The notes under the pieces: generated by a model | Databases searched by the model: none | The model's input: only the letters and a program-made list of their open reading frames with translations | Told to the model about the DNA's origin: nothing | Program-made: the position numbers and the translations under genes | Assembly (NCBI RefSeq): GCF_021590045.1 | Contig: NZ_CP062221.1 | Span: 3,658,001 to 3,722,000 of the forward strand | Length of the DNA: 64,000 nt | From: Cellulomonas palmilytica | GTDB taxonomy: Bacteria; Actinomycetota; Actinomycetes; Actinomycetales; Cellulomonadaceae | Reading direction: 5' to 3' | Shown: piece by piece, positions 22,550-31,559 of the stretch | How the letters are laid out: each line of letters starts with the position of its first letter | Numbering within the stretch: position 1 is the stretch's first letter

Positions 22550-25500
22550 ATGTCGATCACCGCCGACCGAGGCGTTCAGGCCGGCCCCCCGCCCGTCCCC
22601 ACGGGCCAGGTGGTCATGCAGCCGCCCCCGGAGATCCAGCCGTCCGACGGCGTCAGCGGCGTGCTCTCCAACCTCGTGCCGATGCTCGGCTCGGTGGGCT
22701 CGATCGTCTTCATCTCGATGTCGCAGCCCGGCGGCAAGGGCATGATCGCGGGCGGCATGTTCCTGGTCGCGTCGCTCGGCTTCGTCGCGGTCAACGGGTG
22801 GCGTCAGCGCGCGCAGCACCAGGCGCAGGTCGTCGGCGCACGGCGCGAGTACCTGGCCTACCTGGCGGACCTGCGCCGCACGGTGCGCCAGGCGGCGCGT
22901 GCGCAGCGGCGCGCGGCGCAGTGGTTCGCGCCCGAGCCGGGCGCGCTGCCGGCGATCGCCGAGGAGCGTTCGCGCGCGTGGGAGCGCACGCCCGACCACC
23001 CGGAGTTCCTGCGCGCGCGCCTCGGGACGGGCGCGCAGCAGCTCGCGCTGCAGCTCGAGGCGCCGCAGACGCCCCCGCTCGCGCAGCTCGACCCGGTGGC
23101 GGCCTCGGCCGCGCACCGGTTCCTCGTGACGCACCGCGTGCAGCAGGACATCCCGTTGGCGGTCGACGTGCGCAGCGCGGCGCGCATCGAGGTCGCGGGC
23201 GCCGAGACCGAGGCCCGCGGGCTGGCGCGCGCGGTCGTCGCGCAGCTCGCGACGTTCCACTCCCCCGACCAGCTGCAGATCGCCGTCCTCGCGAGCGAGC
23301 GCGCCCTGCCCGCGTGGGACTGGGTCAAGTGGCTCCCGCACGCGCACTCGACCCGCGAGCGCGACGCGGTGGGCCCCGCGCGGATGATCGGCACGACGCT
23401 CGCCGAGATCGAGAACCTGCTCCCCGAAGGCCTCGCGGACCGGCCGCGGTTCGGCCGCGCGCCCGTCGGCTCGACGCCCCAGCCGCACCTGCTCGTCGTC
23501 GTCGACGGCGGTCACGTGCCGGTCGGCAACGGGATCCTCACGCCGGACGGCGTCCTCGGCATCACGGTGCTCGAGCTGCCGGAGCACTGGGAGGAGCTCG
23601 AGGACACGCACACGCTGCGGTTCCTGCTGGGCGCCGCGCTGCCGGACGGCGGCGTGCCCGTCGAGGTGCTGCGCGTCGGGATGGAGCCCACGCGGCTCAA
23701 GGGCGACCAGCTCTCGCTGCCGGAGGCCGAGGCCACCGCGCGCCGTCTGCTCCCCCTGTACGTGGACGCCGGGCCGCAGCGCGAGGAGGGCCAGGTCTCG
23801 GCCGAGCTCGTCGACCTGCTGGGCCTGGGCGACGTGCGCGACCTCGACCTGTCGCGCGCGTGGCGTCCGCGGCTCGCGCGCGACAGGCTGCGCGTCCCGA
23901 TCGGCCTGACCCCGCAGGGGCAGCCCGTCGCGCTCGACATCAAGGAGTCCGCGCAGCAGGGCATGGGGCCGCACGGGCTCATCATCGGCGCGACCGGGTC
24001 CGGCAAGTCCGAGGTGCTGCGCACGCTCGTCCTCGCGCTCGCGCTCACGCACTCGTCCGAGGACCTCAACTTCGTCCTCGTCGACTTCAAGGGTGGCGCG
24101 ACGTTCGCGGGCATGGCGGACATGCCGCACGTGTCCGCGATCATCACGAACCTCGGCGAGGAGCTCACGCTCGTCGACCGCATGCAGGACGCGCTGCAGG
24201 GCGAGATGGTGCGCCGCCAGGAGCTGCTGCGCGCGGCGGGGAACTTCGCGAACGTCGCCGACTACGAGAAGGCGCGCCGCACGGACCGGCCCGACCTGCA
24301 GCCGCTGCCCGCGCTGCTCATCGTGGCCGACGAGTTCTCCGAGCTGCTGGCCGCCAAGCCCGAGTTCGTCGACCTGTTCGTCGCGATCGGACGCCTCGGC
24401 CGGTCGCTGCAGATGCATCTGCTGCTGTCCAGCCAGCGCCTCGAGGAGGGCCGCCTGCGCGGCCTGGAGTCCCACCTGTCGTACCGGATCGGTCTGCGCA
24501 CGTTCTCCGCGTCCGAGTCGCGCGCCGTGCTCGGCGTGCCCGACGCGTACGAGCTGCCGCCCGTCCCCGGCATGGGCTACCTCAAGCCCGACCCGACGAC
24601 GATGATCCAGTTCCGCGCCTCCTACGTCTCGGGTCCGCCCAAGGCGCGGCGCCGCTCCGCCGCGGGCGCCGGTCCCGTCGCCACGGGTCGCGCGCGCCTC
24701 GAGTCGTTCACGGCCGCGCCCGTCCTGACCGCCGCCACGGGTCGCGACGAGCCCGACGAGCCGGAGATCGACGACGACGAGAAGCGCGCCACGTTCGACA
24801 TCGCGGTCTCGCTCATGCGCGGCCAGGGTCCCGCCGCGCACCAGGTGTGGCTCCCGCCGCTCGTCGTGCCCGAGACGTACGACCGCCTCATGCCCGACCT
24901 CGCGGTCGACCCCCAGCTCGGGCTCGTCTCGCGCGGCTGGCGCGAGGCCGGTGCCCTGACGTTCCCGCTCGGCATCGTCGACCGCCCGCTCGAGCAGCGG
25001 CGCGAGAACCTCACCATCTCGCTCGCCGGCGCGGGCGGTCACATGGCCGTCGTCGGCGGCCCGCGCTCCGGCAAGAGCACCGTGCTGCGGTCCGTCACGA
25101 CGGGCCTCGCGCTGACGCACACCCCGCTCGAGGTGCAGCTCTACGTGCTCGACTTCGGCGGCGGCACGTTCACGCCGCTCGTCGGGCTGCCGCACGTCGC
25201 CGGGGTCGGCACACGCGCCGAGCCCGACGTCGTGCGCCGCATCGTCGCGGAGGTCGAGGGGATCGTCGACGCACGCGAGCGGTACTTCCGGGCCCACGGC
25301 ATCGACTCCATCGAGACCTACCGCCAGCGCCGCGTCGCGGGTCAGGTCGACGACGGGTACGGCGACGTGTTCGTCGTCGTCGACGGCTGGTCCACGATCC
25401 GTCAGGAGTTCGACGAGCTCGAGCCGCGCCTGCAGGCGCTCGCCGGTCGCGGCCTGACGTTCGGCATCCACGTCCTCGCGTCCGCGAGCCGCTGGATGGA

Positions 25501-26518
25501 CTTCCGCACCCAGATCAAGGACCTGTTCGGCACGCGGCTCGAGCTGCGGCTCGGCGACCCGACGGACTCCGAGCTCGACCGCAAGGTCGCCGCCGCCGTC
25601 CCCACGGGCCGCCCGGGACGCGGCATGGTGGCGTCCAAGCACCACGTCCTCACCGCGCTGCCCCGCATCGACGGCGACGGCTCCGCCGAGACGCTCGGCG
25701 CCGGCGTGCAGCACCTCGTGCAGGCCGTCGCGCAGTCGTGGCGCGGCGCACCCCCGCCCAAGCTGCGCCTGCTGCCCGAGCAGGTCACGCTCGACGAGCT
25801 GCGCGCCCGCGCGCCGCAGGCGCCCGGCATCCTGCTCGGCATCGACGAGGCCGCGCTCGCACCCGTCGTCATCGACGTCCGCGAGGAGCACCACCTGTAC
25901 GCGTTCGGCGACTCGGGCGCGGGCAAGTCCGCGTTCCTGCGCGCCGTCGCGAGCGAGGTGCAGCGCCTGCACACGCCCAAGGAAGCCCAGATCATCGCGG
26001 TCGACTTCCGCCGCGCGATGCTCGGCGAGATCCCCGAGCCGTACCTCACGAGCTACCTGACCACGCACGAGCAGGCGACCGCCGAGATCGCCGACCTCGC
26101 GGGCTACCTGCGCGGCCGCCTGCCCGGCCCGGACGTCACGCCCGACCAGCTGCGCGCGCGGTCCTGGTGGAGCGGCGCCGAGGTGTACGTGCTCGTCGAC
26201 GACTACGACCTCGTCGCCACGTCGTCGGGCAACCCGCTCACGTCGCTCGTCCCGCTGCTCGCGCAGGCCGGCGACGTCGGGCTCCACCTCGTGCTCACGC
26301 GCCGCACCGGCGGCGCGTCACGCTCGCTGTACGACCCGGTGCTGCAGGCCGTGCGCGACCTCGCCGCACCCGGGATCGTCATGTCGGGCAGTCCCGACGA
26401 GGGCGCGCTCGTCGGCGCCGCACGGCCCGTGCCGTCCGTGCCGGGCCGCGCGCAGCTCGTCACGCGCGAGGCGGGGCTGCAGGTCGTGCAGCTCGCCTGG
26501 ACGCCGTCGACGACCTGA
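22550..26518 (+). CDS. eccC: Type VII secretion ATPase EccC (FtsK/SpoIIIE family)
   Basis: A 1322-residue motor that recognises and drives export of WXG100 substrates. Two membrane spans lie near residues 45-85, then a stalk. Three FtsK-type ATPase modules follow, with Walker A motifs GATGSGKSE (about 480), GGPRSGKST (about 835) and GDSGAGKSA (about 1120). Walker B stretches are ALLIVADEFSELL, DVFVVVDGWSTIR and EVYVLVDDYDLVA; only the first has the usual D-E pair, so modules 2 and 3 are probably regulatory, as in other EccC proteins. EccCa and EccCb are fused in one chain. The ATG follows GGAG. Convergent with the next gene, two bases apart. Confidence 0.95.
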   Translation: MSITADRGVQAGPPPVPTGQVVMQPPPEIQPSDGVSGVLSNLVPMLGSVGSIVFISMSQPGGKGMIAGGMFLVASLGFVAVNGWRQRAQHQAQVVGARREYLAYLADLRRTVRQAARAQRRAAQWFAPEPGALPAIAEERSRAWERTPDHPEFLRARLGTGAQQLALQLEAPQTPPLAQLDPVAASAAHRFLVTHRVQQDIPLAVDVRSAARIEVAGAETEARGLARAVVAQLATFHSPDQLQIAVLASERALPAWDWVKWLPHAHSTRERDAVGPARMIGTTLAEIENLLPEGLADRPRFGRAPVGSTPQPHLLVVVDGGHVPVGNGILTPDGVLGITVLELPEHWEELEDTHTLRFLLGAALPDGGVPVEVLRVGMEPTRLKGDQLSLPEAEATARRLLPLYVDAGPQREEGQVSAELVDLLGLGDVRDLDLSRAWRPRLARDRLRVPIGLTPQGQPVALDIKESAQQGMGPHGLIIGATGSGKSEVLRTLVLALALTHSSEDLNFVLVDFKGGATFAGMADMPHVSAIITNLGEELTLVDRMQDALQGEMVRRQELLRAAGNFANVADYEKARRTDRPDLQPLPALLIVADEFSELLAAKPEFVDLFVAIGRLGRSLQMHLLLSSQRLEEGRLRGLESHLSYRIGLRTFSASESRAVLGVPDAYELPPVPGMGYLKPDPTTMIQFRASYVSGPPKARRRSAAGAGPVATGRARLESFTAAPVLTAATGRDEPDEPEIDDDEKRATFDIAVSLMRGQGPAAHQVWLPPLVVPETYDRLMPDLAVDPQLGLVSRGWREAGALTFPLGIVDRPLEQRRENLTISLAGAGGHMAVVGGPRSGKSTVLRSVTTGLALTHTPLEVQLYVLDFGGGTFTPLVGLPHVAGVGTRAEPDVVRRIVAEVEGIVDARERYFRAHGIDSIETYRQRRVAGQVDDGYGDVFVVVDGWSTIRQEFDELEPRLQALAGRGLTFGIHVLASASRWMDFRTQIKDLFGTRLELRLGDPTDSELDRKVAAAVPTGRPGRGMVASKHHVLTALPRIDGDGSAETLGAGVQHLVQAVAQSWRGAPPPKLRLLPEQVTLDELRARAPQAPGILLGIDEAALAPVVIDVREEHHLYAFGDSGAGKSAFLRAVASEVQRLHTPKEAQIIAVDFRRAMLGEIPEPYLTSYLTTHEQATAEIADLAGYLRGRLPGPDVTPDQLRARSWWSGAEVYVLVDDYDLVATSSGNPLTSLVPLLAQAGDVGLHLVLTRRTGGASRSLYDPVLQAVRDLAAPGIVMSGSPDEGALVGAARPVPSVPGRAQLVTREAGLQVVQLAWTPSTT

Positions 26519-26520
26519 CG

Positions 26521-28260
26521 TCAGCGGGCCTCGACGCGCACGGTGCGCTCGCCGAGGCGCAGCGACCAGCCGGGGCCGACCGTCGCGCGCGTGCCCGCGG
26601 GCAGCGTCGCGGCCGTCCCGTCGGGGCGCACGACGAGCGTGCCGTTGGTCGAGCCGCGGTCCACGACCCACAGCGTGCCCGGCTCCGCCGGGCCGAACGC
26701 GAGGTGCGTCTTGGACAGCGACCGCGCGGGGTCGTCGATCGCGACGACGTGCGGGACCTCGCCCTGCGGCGCGCGCCCGACGACACCGTCGCCCATCACG
26801 TCGACGCGCTCACCCGTGTCGAACACCAGGCGCAGGCCCGGCGGGACGGGCGGCAGACCCGTGACGGGCGTGCGCAGGCGCGTGAGCTCGATGTCGTCGA
26901 GCTCCTCCGTCCAGCGCGGGTGCTCGCTCGCGAACCGCACGACAGGCTGCGCGGCGGTCGCCGTGGTCTCCGCGGGCTTCCGCGGCGGCTCGACCTGGTC
27001 GTGACCCGAGGGCGGGGTGTCGCCCGACGCGCGCCGGGCCTCGCCCGCGAGCGCGTCGGACCAGCCCGACGTCGCCGCGGTGGCCGCGGGCGACGCCGGC
27101 CCGGCGGCGGGCGACGGGGCGGAGTCCGGGGTGGACGCTGGGGTGGAGGCGGACGTCGGCGTGGTTCCTGGCGCCGCGGGCGCCCCGACGGGCGGGCCCG
27201 TGATGAGGCCACCGGCCGGCGGGCGCTCCGTGGGGCGGCCCGTCCCGACACCCGGCGGCAGCGGCACGAGGCTGATCGTCGGAGACGGCTCGGGCTCGTT
27301 CGCCGACGGGACGTCGGTCGCGGCCGGCGGGACCGACGCGTCGACCGAGCCGGCCGCGGGAGTGGTCGCGGCGGGCGTGCCGATCACGGGCGCGGCGACC
27401 GCCGGTGCGGATGCCGCGGGGGCGACGACGGGCGCCTGCGCGACGGGAGCCGGAGGCGGCGCAGATGCGGGTGCGGGGCTCGGCGGCGGCGGGGGCACCG
27501 GTCCGACGGCCCGCGCGACGGCCCGGTCCCACGCCTGCGCGGGGTCCTCGGAGCGCGCGACGCCCGTCGCGTTCGCGAGCAGGACGATCGTGCCGGCGGC
27601 CTTGTCGTGCCAGCCGCGCTGTGCGGGCGACTTGTCGAAGACCCCCGACGCGGCGACGAGCCACGACCCGACCCCGCACGCGATGCTGCCGAGGCCCACG
27701 ACGAGCTGTCGCACGAAGATCCGCAGCAGGCCGGCAGGTCGGCCCGTCTCGGCCGAGACGGTGCGGATCCCGAGCAGCGCGCCGCCGAGGGTCGCACCGG
27801 TGACGGACTCGCCGACCCACAGCGTGAGCCCGCCGAGCCCGGCGAGCACGTGCGGCAGGAACGACACCGCGCTCGGCGTCGCGCCCGCCTCGGGGGTGCC
27901 TGCGACGGCCAGCGAGATCAGCACGCCCGCGCCGGCGAGCAGGAAGAGCGCGACCACGTCGATGGCGTACGCGGCGACACGACGCCCGACCGGCGCGACG
28001 CTGCCCGGCACGACGGGGAACGCACCGACCCCGCGGGCGTCCCGTCGCCCGCCGGGAGCGGCGGGACCGGCGGGAGTTGCGGGAGCGGCGGGAGCGGGCG
28101 CCGGTCCCGACGCGGCCACCGACGGAGCGGGAGCGACGGGCGCCGGCGGGACGGGAGGCGTCGACGCGGGGGCGGCCTGCACGCGTGCGCCGCACTCGGC
28201 GCAGAACATCGCTCCCGCCTCGAGCTCTGCCCCGCACGTGCCGCACAGCTTGACGCTCAC
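26521..28260 (-). CDS. RDD/FHA-domain membrane protein 2 of the secretion locus
   Basis: A 579-residue paralogue of the protein at 19459-20892 with the same order. A zinc ribbon (CGTCGAELEAGAMFCAECG) is at residues 6-24. An RDD membrane domain follows (VGRRVAAYAIDVVALFLLAG to GWHDKAAGTIV), then a long Ala/Pro/Thr-rich linker of about 200 residues, and a C-terminal FHA domain (VVGRAPQGE, RSLSKTHLAF, DRGSTNGT). The FHA residues needed to bind phosphothreonine appear present. The GTG at 28260 has GGAGGG eight bases upstream; another GTG three codons earlier is too close to it. The stop is two bases from the eccC stop. Confidence 0.87.
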   Translation of the reverse strand: MSVKLCGTCGAELEAGAMFCAECGARVQAAPASTPPVPPAPVAPAPSVAASGPAPAPAAPATPAGPAAPGGRRDARGVGAFPVVPGSVAPVGRRVAAYAIDVVALFLLAGAGVLISLAVAGTPEAGATPSAVSFLPHVLAGLGGLTLWVGESVTGATLGGALLGIRTVSAETGRPAGLLRIFVRQLVVGLGSIACGVGSWLVAASGVFDKSPAQRGWHDKAAGTIVLLANATGVARSEDPAQAWDRAVARAVGPVPPPPPSPAPASAPPPAPVAQAPVVAPAASAPAVAAPVIGTPAATTPAAGSVDASVPPAATDVPSANEPEPSPTISLVPLPPGVGTGRPTERPPAGGLITGPPVGAPAAPGTTPTSASTPASTPDSAPSPAAGPASPAATAATSGWSDALAGEARRASGDTPPSGHDQVEPPRKPAETTATAAQPVVRFASEHPRWTEELDDIELTRLRTPVTGLPPVPPGLRLVFDTGERVDVMGDGVVGRAPQGEVPHVVAIDDPARSLSKTHLAFGPAEPGTLWVVDRGSTNGTLVVRPDGTAATLPAGTRATVGPGWSLRLGERTVRVEAR

Positions 28261-28447
28261 GCTCGCCACCCTCCTCGTCGCGGTGGCCGGTCCGCTCTCG
28301 CGATCCCCGGCCTGCCGCGAGAATCGTGCCAGATGCGCCCGATCCGTTCGGCCGGTCCGCGCCCAGGACGGGGCGGGCTGGTCGTACCGCGAGACGGTCG
28401 TGCGGTCGGGTGTCACCCGCACGGGTGGCGGTGCCGGTGGGCGGGCC

Positions 28448-28453
28448 TAGCCT
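28448..28453 (+). promoter_or_regulatory. Possible -10 box for the small CxxC protein gene
   Basis: TAGCCT 36 bases before the ATG at 28490; fits TANNNT. It would leave a short leader that contains the AAGGA ribosome site. Confidence 0.35.
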
Positions 28454-28489
28454 CGGGCTCCCCCGAGACCGACACGAGAAGGACGCCCC

Positions 28490-28657
28490 ATGCGTTGCGA
28501 CCACACCGGCGAGATCGACGTGCGATGGACCGAGCTCGGTCTGCCCAGCATCATCCGGACGAACATCTTCGAGTGCATGGACTGCCACGCGAAGGCCGTC
28601 CTGAACATCCACGTCGCCGACCCGTGGGACACCCTCACGGCGACGGACGGCTCCTGA
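28490..28657 (+). CDS. Small CxxC (putative zinc-binding) protein, 55 aa
   Basis: A 55-residue protein with MRCDHTGEIDVRWTELG at the start and ECMDCHAKAVLNIHV in the middle. The Cys/His set (C3, H5, C29, C32, H33, H41) could hold one zinc ion. The ATG has GAAGGA nine bases upstream, and third codon positions are mostly G/C as in real genes here. No family is recognised. It lies alone between the RDD/FHA gene and the convergent polyprenyl synthase. Cytoplasmic, function unknown. Confidence 0.62.
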   Translation: MRCDHTGEIDVRWTELGLPSIIRTNIFECMDCHAKAVLNIHVADPWDTLTATDGS

Positions 28658-28690
28658 TCCCCGCAGCCGGCGAGGGCTCGGCCGGTCGCG

Positions 28691-29698
28691 TCAGGACGCG
28701 CGGTCGACCAGGGCGTCGGCGAACGAGACGAGCGCGTCCTTGACCGGACCGGGGGGCAGCGGCTCGAGCACGCGTACGGCGTCGTGAGCCAGCGCGACGG
28801 CCTGGGCGCGGGTCTCGCCGACGACCGCGTGGGCGCGCAGCAGCGCGACGGCCTCGGCGAGCGCGGCGTCGTCGGACAGGTCGCCGTCGAGGCGCGCGAG
28901 CAGCGCCTGGTCCTCGGCGGTGGCGTCCGGTCCGGCGCAGCGCGCGCGCAGCAGCAGAACGGGCATCGTGGGGACGCGCTCGCGCAGGTCCGTGCCGGGC
29001 GTCTTGCCGGTCAACGCACCGTCGGAGGTGAGGTCGATGACGTCGTCGGCGAGCTGGAACGCGACGCCGATGCGCTCGCCGAACTCCATGACGGTCGACA
29101 CGACCTCGGGCGGGCAGCCCGCGAACATCGCGCCGAGCCGTGCGGACGTCGCGAGCAGCGACGCGGTCTTGTCCGCGAGCACCTGCAGGTAGTGCGCGAC
29201 GGGGTCGTCGCCGTCGCGCGGGCCGACGGTCTCGTGGAGCTGGCCGAGGCACAGGCGCTCGAACGTGCGCGCCTGGATGCGCACGGCCTCGGGGCCGAGG
29301 CCCGCGACGGTCGTCGACGCGCGTGCGAACAGCAGGTCGCCGGTGAGGATCGCGACGGAGTTGCCCCAGACCTCGTGCGCGGCGGGTGCGCCGCGGCGCA
29401 GCGGCGCGGAGTCCATGACGTCGTCGTGGTACAGCGTCGCGAGGTGCGTGAGCTCGACGACGACGGCCGCGTCGATGACCTCCCGGCGCGCGCCGTCACC
29501 GAGCTCGGCGACGAGCAGGGTGAGCAGCGGGCGCAGGCGCTTGCCACCGGCGTTGACCAGGTGGCGCGACGCGGAGTCCGCAAGCGCGTCGGCGTTGCCG
29601 ACGGCGTCGCGCAGCGCCTCCTCGACGAGCGCGAGGCGCGCGGTGAGCCGGTCGGCGAGGGCCTGGTCGGCCAGCGGGATGGCCGCGGTCGAAGTCAC
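28691..29698 (-). CDS. Polyprenyl diphosphate synthase (menaquinone side chain)
   Basis: A 335-residue trans-isoprenyl diphosphate synthase that extends an allylic diphosphate with isopentenyl diphosphate units. The first Asp-rich motif is DDVMD at residues 92-96, preceded by GGKRLRP (51-57). The second is DDVID, in FQLADDVIDLTSD. Length and motifs match the heptaprenyl/GrcC-type enzymes that make the menaquinone tail. Product length cannot be read with certainty. It follows nuoN by 97 bases at the end of the nuo run, as in many actinobacteria, linking quinone supply to complex I. Confidence 0.9.
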   Translation of the reverse strand: MTSTAAIPLADQALADRLTARLALVEEALRDAVGNADALADSASRHLVNAGGKRLRPLLTLLVAELGDGARREVIDAAVVVELTHLATLYHDDVMDSAPLRRGAPAAHEVWGNSVAILTGDLLFARASTTVAGLGPEAVRIQARTFERLCLGQLHETVGPRDGDDPVAHYLQVLADKTASLLATSARLGAMFAGCPPEVVSTVMEFGERIGVAFQLADDVIDLTSDGALTGKTPGTDLRERVPTMPVLLLRARCAGPDATAEDQALLARLDGDLSDDAALAEAVALLRAHAVVGETRAQAVALAHDAVRVLEPLPPGPVKDALVSFADALVDRAS

Positions 29699-29795
29699 GA
29701 GACGAACCTATCCCGGCCGCGAGGGTGCTCCCGCACGGCCGACCGGGTGGAACGGACGAACCGGGCGGTGAGCTCGGGAATCGGGCCGGTGCCGG

Positions 29796-31559
29796 TCAGG
29801 GCAGGAACTTCGCGACGTCGGAGATGAGGTCGAGCACCGGGGTCGGGAAGACGCCGAGCACGACCGTGAGGACCGCGGCGAGGCCGATCGCGACCGCCGC
29901 GAGCCCCTCGGACGGCACGACGGTCGTCGTGGTCGTCGCGACGGGCGCGGCGACGAGCGTCGCGACGGCGACCGAGCCGTCGGCGCCCTCGAGCGCGACG
30001 TCCTCGTCGGAGGTGCCCTCGACGGCTGGCTCGACGGCGGGCTCCCCCGCCGACGACTCGGGCGCCGAGGCCGACGCGACCTCGTCGCGACCCGGCGCGG
30101 GCGTGAAGTACATGAGGACGATGATCCGCACGTAGAAGAACGCTGCCGCGGCCGAGCTCAGCACGCCGACGAGCGCGAGCGGCCAGGCGCCGCCGTCGAT
30201 CGCGGCGGAGAACACGGCGAACTTCCCGATGAACCCGGCCGTGAGCGGGATGCCCGCGAACGACAGCAGGAACAGCGCGAACGCCCCGGCGAGCGCCGGG
30301 TGGGTGCGGCCGAGACCGGCCCACTGCGACAGATGCGTGGCCTCGCCGAGCACGGAGGTGCGCAGGTCCTCGTCGGACTCGCCGAGCTCGTCGTCGGACC
30401 CCTGCGGGACGGTGCGCTCGCGCACGAGCCACACGACGCCGAACGCGCCGACGGTCGCGACGCCGTAGGCCAGCAGGTAGAACAGCACGGCGCTGACGCC
30501 GGCCTCGTCGAGCGCGACCACGCCCGTGAGGATGAACCCCGCGTGCGCGATCGACGAGTACGCGAGCAGGCGCTTGATGTCGGTCTGGACGAGCGCGACG
30601 ACGGTGCCGACGACCATCGTGGCGATGGCGACGGTCCACAGGAACACGTCCAGGTCCCACTGCAGGCCCGGGAAGATCGTGTAGTAGACGCGCAGCAGCG
30701 CGGCGAACGCGGCGGCCTTGGTGCACGCGGCCATGAAGCCGGTGATGGGGGTCGGGGCGCCCTGGTAGGCGTCCGGCGTCCAGGAGTGGAACGGCACCGC
30801 GCCGACCTTGAACAGCAGGCCGACGAGCAGGAGCACGGCACCGACGAGCAGCAGCGGGTCGAGCGCCGAGGGCTGGGCAGTGGCCGCGGCGATCTCGGAG
30901 TAGCGCAGCGTGCCGGAGTAGCCGTAGACGAGCGCGACGCCGAAGATCAGCAGCGCCGAGGCGAACGCGCCGAGCAGGAAGTACTTGAGCGCGGCCTCCT
31001 GCGAGAGCAGGCGGCGGCGGCGCGCCATGCCGGTGAGCAGGTACAGCGGGAGCGACAGCACCTCGAGCGCGACGAACAGCGTGAGCAGGTCGCCGGTCGC
31101 GGGCAGGATCATCATGCCGCCGGTGGCGAGCAGCAGCAGCGGGTAGACCTCGGTCTGCGTGAGACCCTTGCGCCGCGCGAGCTCCTCGTACTCCGAGCCG
31201 GGGATCGACGCCGCAGTGGGCGCGAACGCGTCCTGGCCGGTGGCCGTGCGGTCCGCGACGACGAGCAGCGCGAGGACCGTGAGGACCGCGATGACGCCCT
31301 GGATGACGAGCGTGGGGCCGTCGACGAGCAGCGACCCGTCCAGCACGTCCGTGCCGCCGGACGACGCGACGCCGTCCCACAGCGCGGCGACCGCGACGAC
31401 CGCGCCGACGGGCGCGCCGAACGCGAGCACGAGCTGCGTGGTGCGGCGCGCACGGTCGGGCACGAACGCCTCGACGAGCACGCCGAGGATGCCCGCGACG
31501 AGCACGATCACGACGGGGCTGAGGGCGCCCCAGGCGATGTCCGGTGCGGTGAAGCTCAC
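29796..31559 (-). CDS. nuoN: NADH-quinone oxidoreductase subunit N
   Basis: A 587-residue antiporter-like proton-pumping subunit of complex I with about fourteen helices. It contains the usual LLFKVGAVPFHSWTPDAYQG with its helix-breaking region and lysine, and the conserved TDIKRLLAYSSIAHAGF. It is longer than typical NuoN (about 480-500) because of an N-terminal loop and an Ala/Pro/Glu/Thr-rich insertion of about 60 residues before the last helix. The GTG overlaps the nuoM stop (GTGA). Last nuo gene. Confidence 0.95.
   Translation of the reverse strand: MSFTAPDIAWGALSPVVIVLVAGILGVLVEAFVPDRARRTTQLVLAFGAPVGAVVAVAALWDGVASSGGTDVLDGSLLVDGPTLVIQGVIAVLTVLALLVVADRTATGQDAFAPTAASIPGSEYEELARRKGLTQTEVYPLLLLATGGMMILPATGDLLTLFVALEVLSLPLYLLTGMARRRRLLSQEAALKYFLLGAFASALLIFGVALVYGYSGTLRYSEIAAATAQPSALDPLLLVGAVLLLVGLLFKVGAVPFHSWTPDAYQGAPTPITGFMAACTKAAAFAALLRVYYTIFPGLQWDLDVFLWTVAIATMVVGTVVALVQTDIKRLLAYSSIAHAGFILTGVVALDEAGVSAVLFYLLAYGVATVGAFGVVWLVRERTVPQGSDDELGESDEDLRTSVLGEATHLSQWAGLGRTHPALAGAFALFLLSFAGIPLTAGFIGKFAVFSAAIDGGAWPLALVGVLSSAAAAFFYVRIIVLMYFTPAPGRDEVASASAPESSAGEPAVEPAVEGTSDEDVALEGADGSVAVATLVAAPVATTTTTVVPSEGLAAVAIGLAAVLTVVLGVFPTPVLDLISDVAKFLP

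Noticed and set aside
22460..26287. A 1275-codon minus-strand frame opposite eccC
   Set aside because: It has no recognisable domain and a biased composition; eccC on the other strand has three intact ATPase modules.
22225..28743. A 2172-codon open frame on the plus strand, partly overlapping eccC
   Set aside because: It is a shadow frame of eccC and the FHA gene. Its product is almost only Arg, Ala, Pro and Gly without motifs, as expected in about 75 percent GC DNA.
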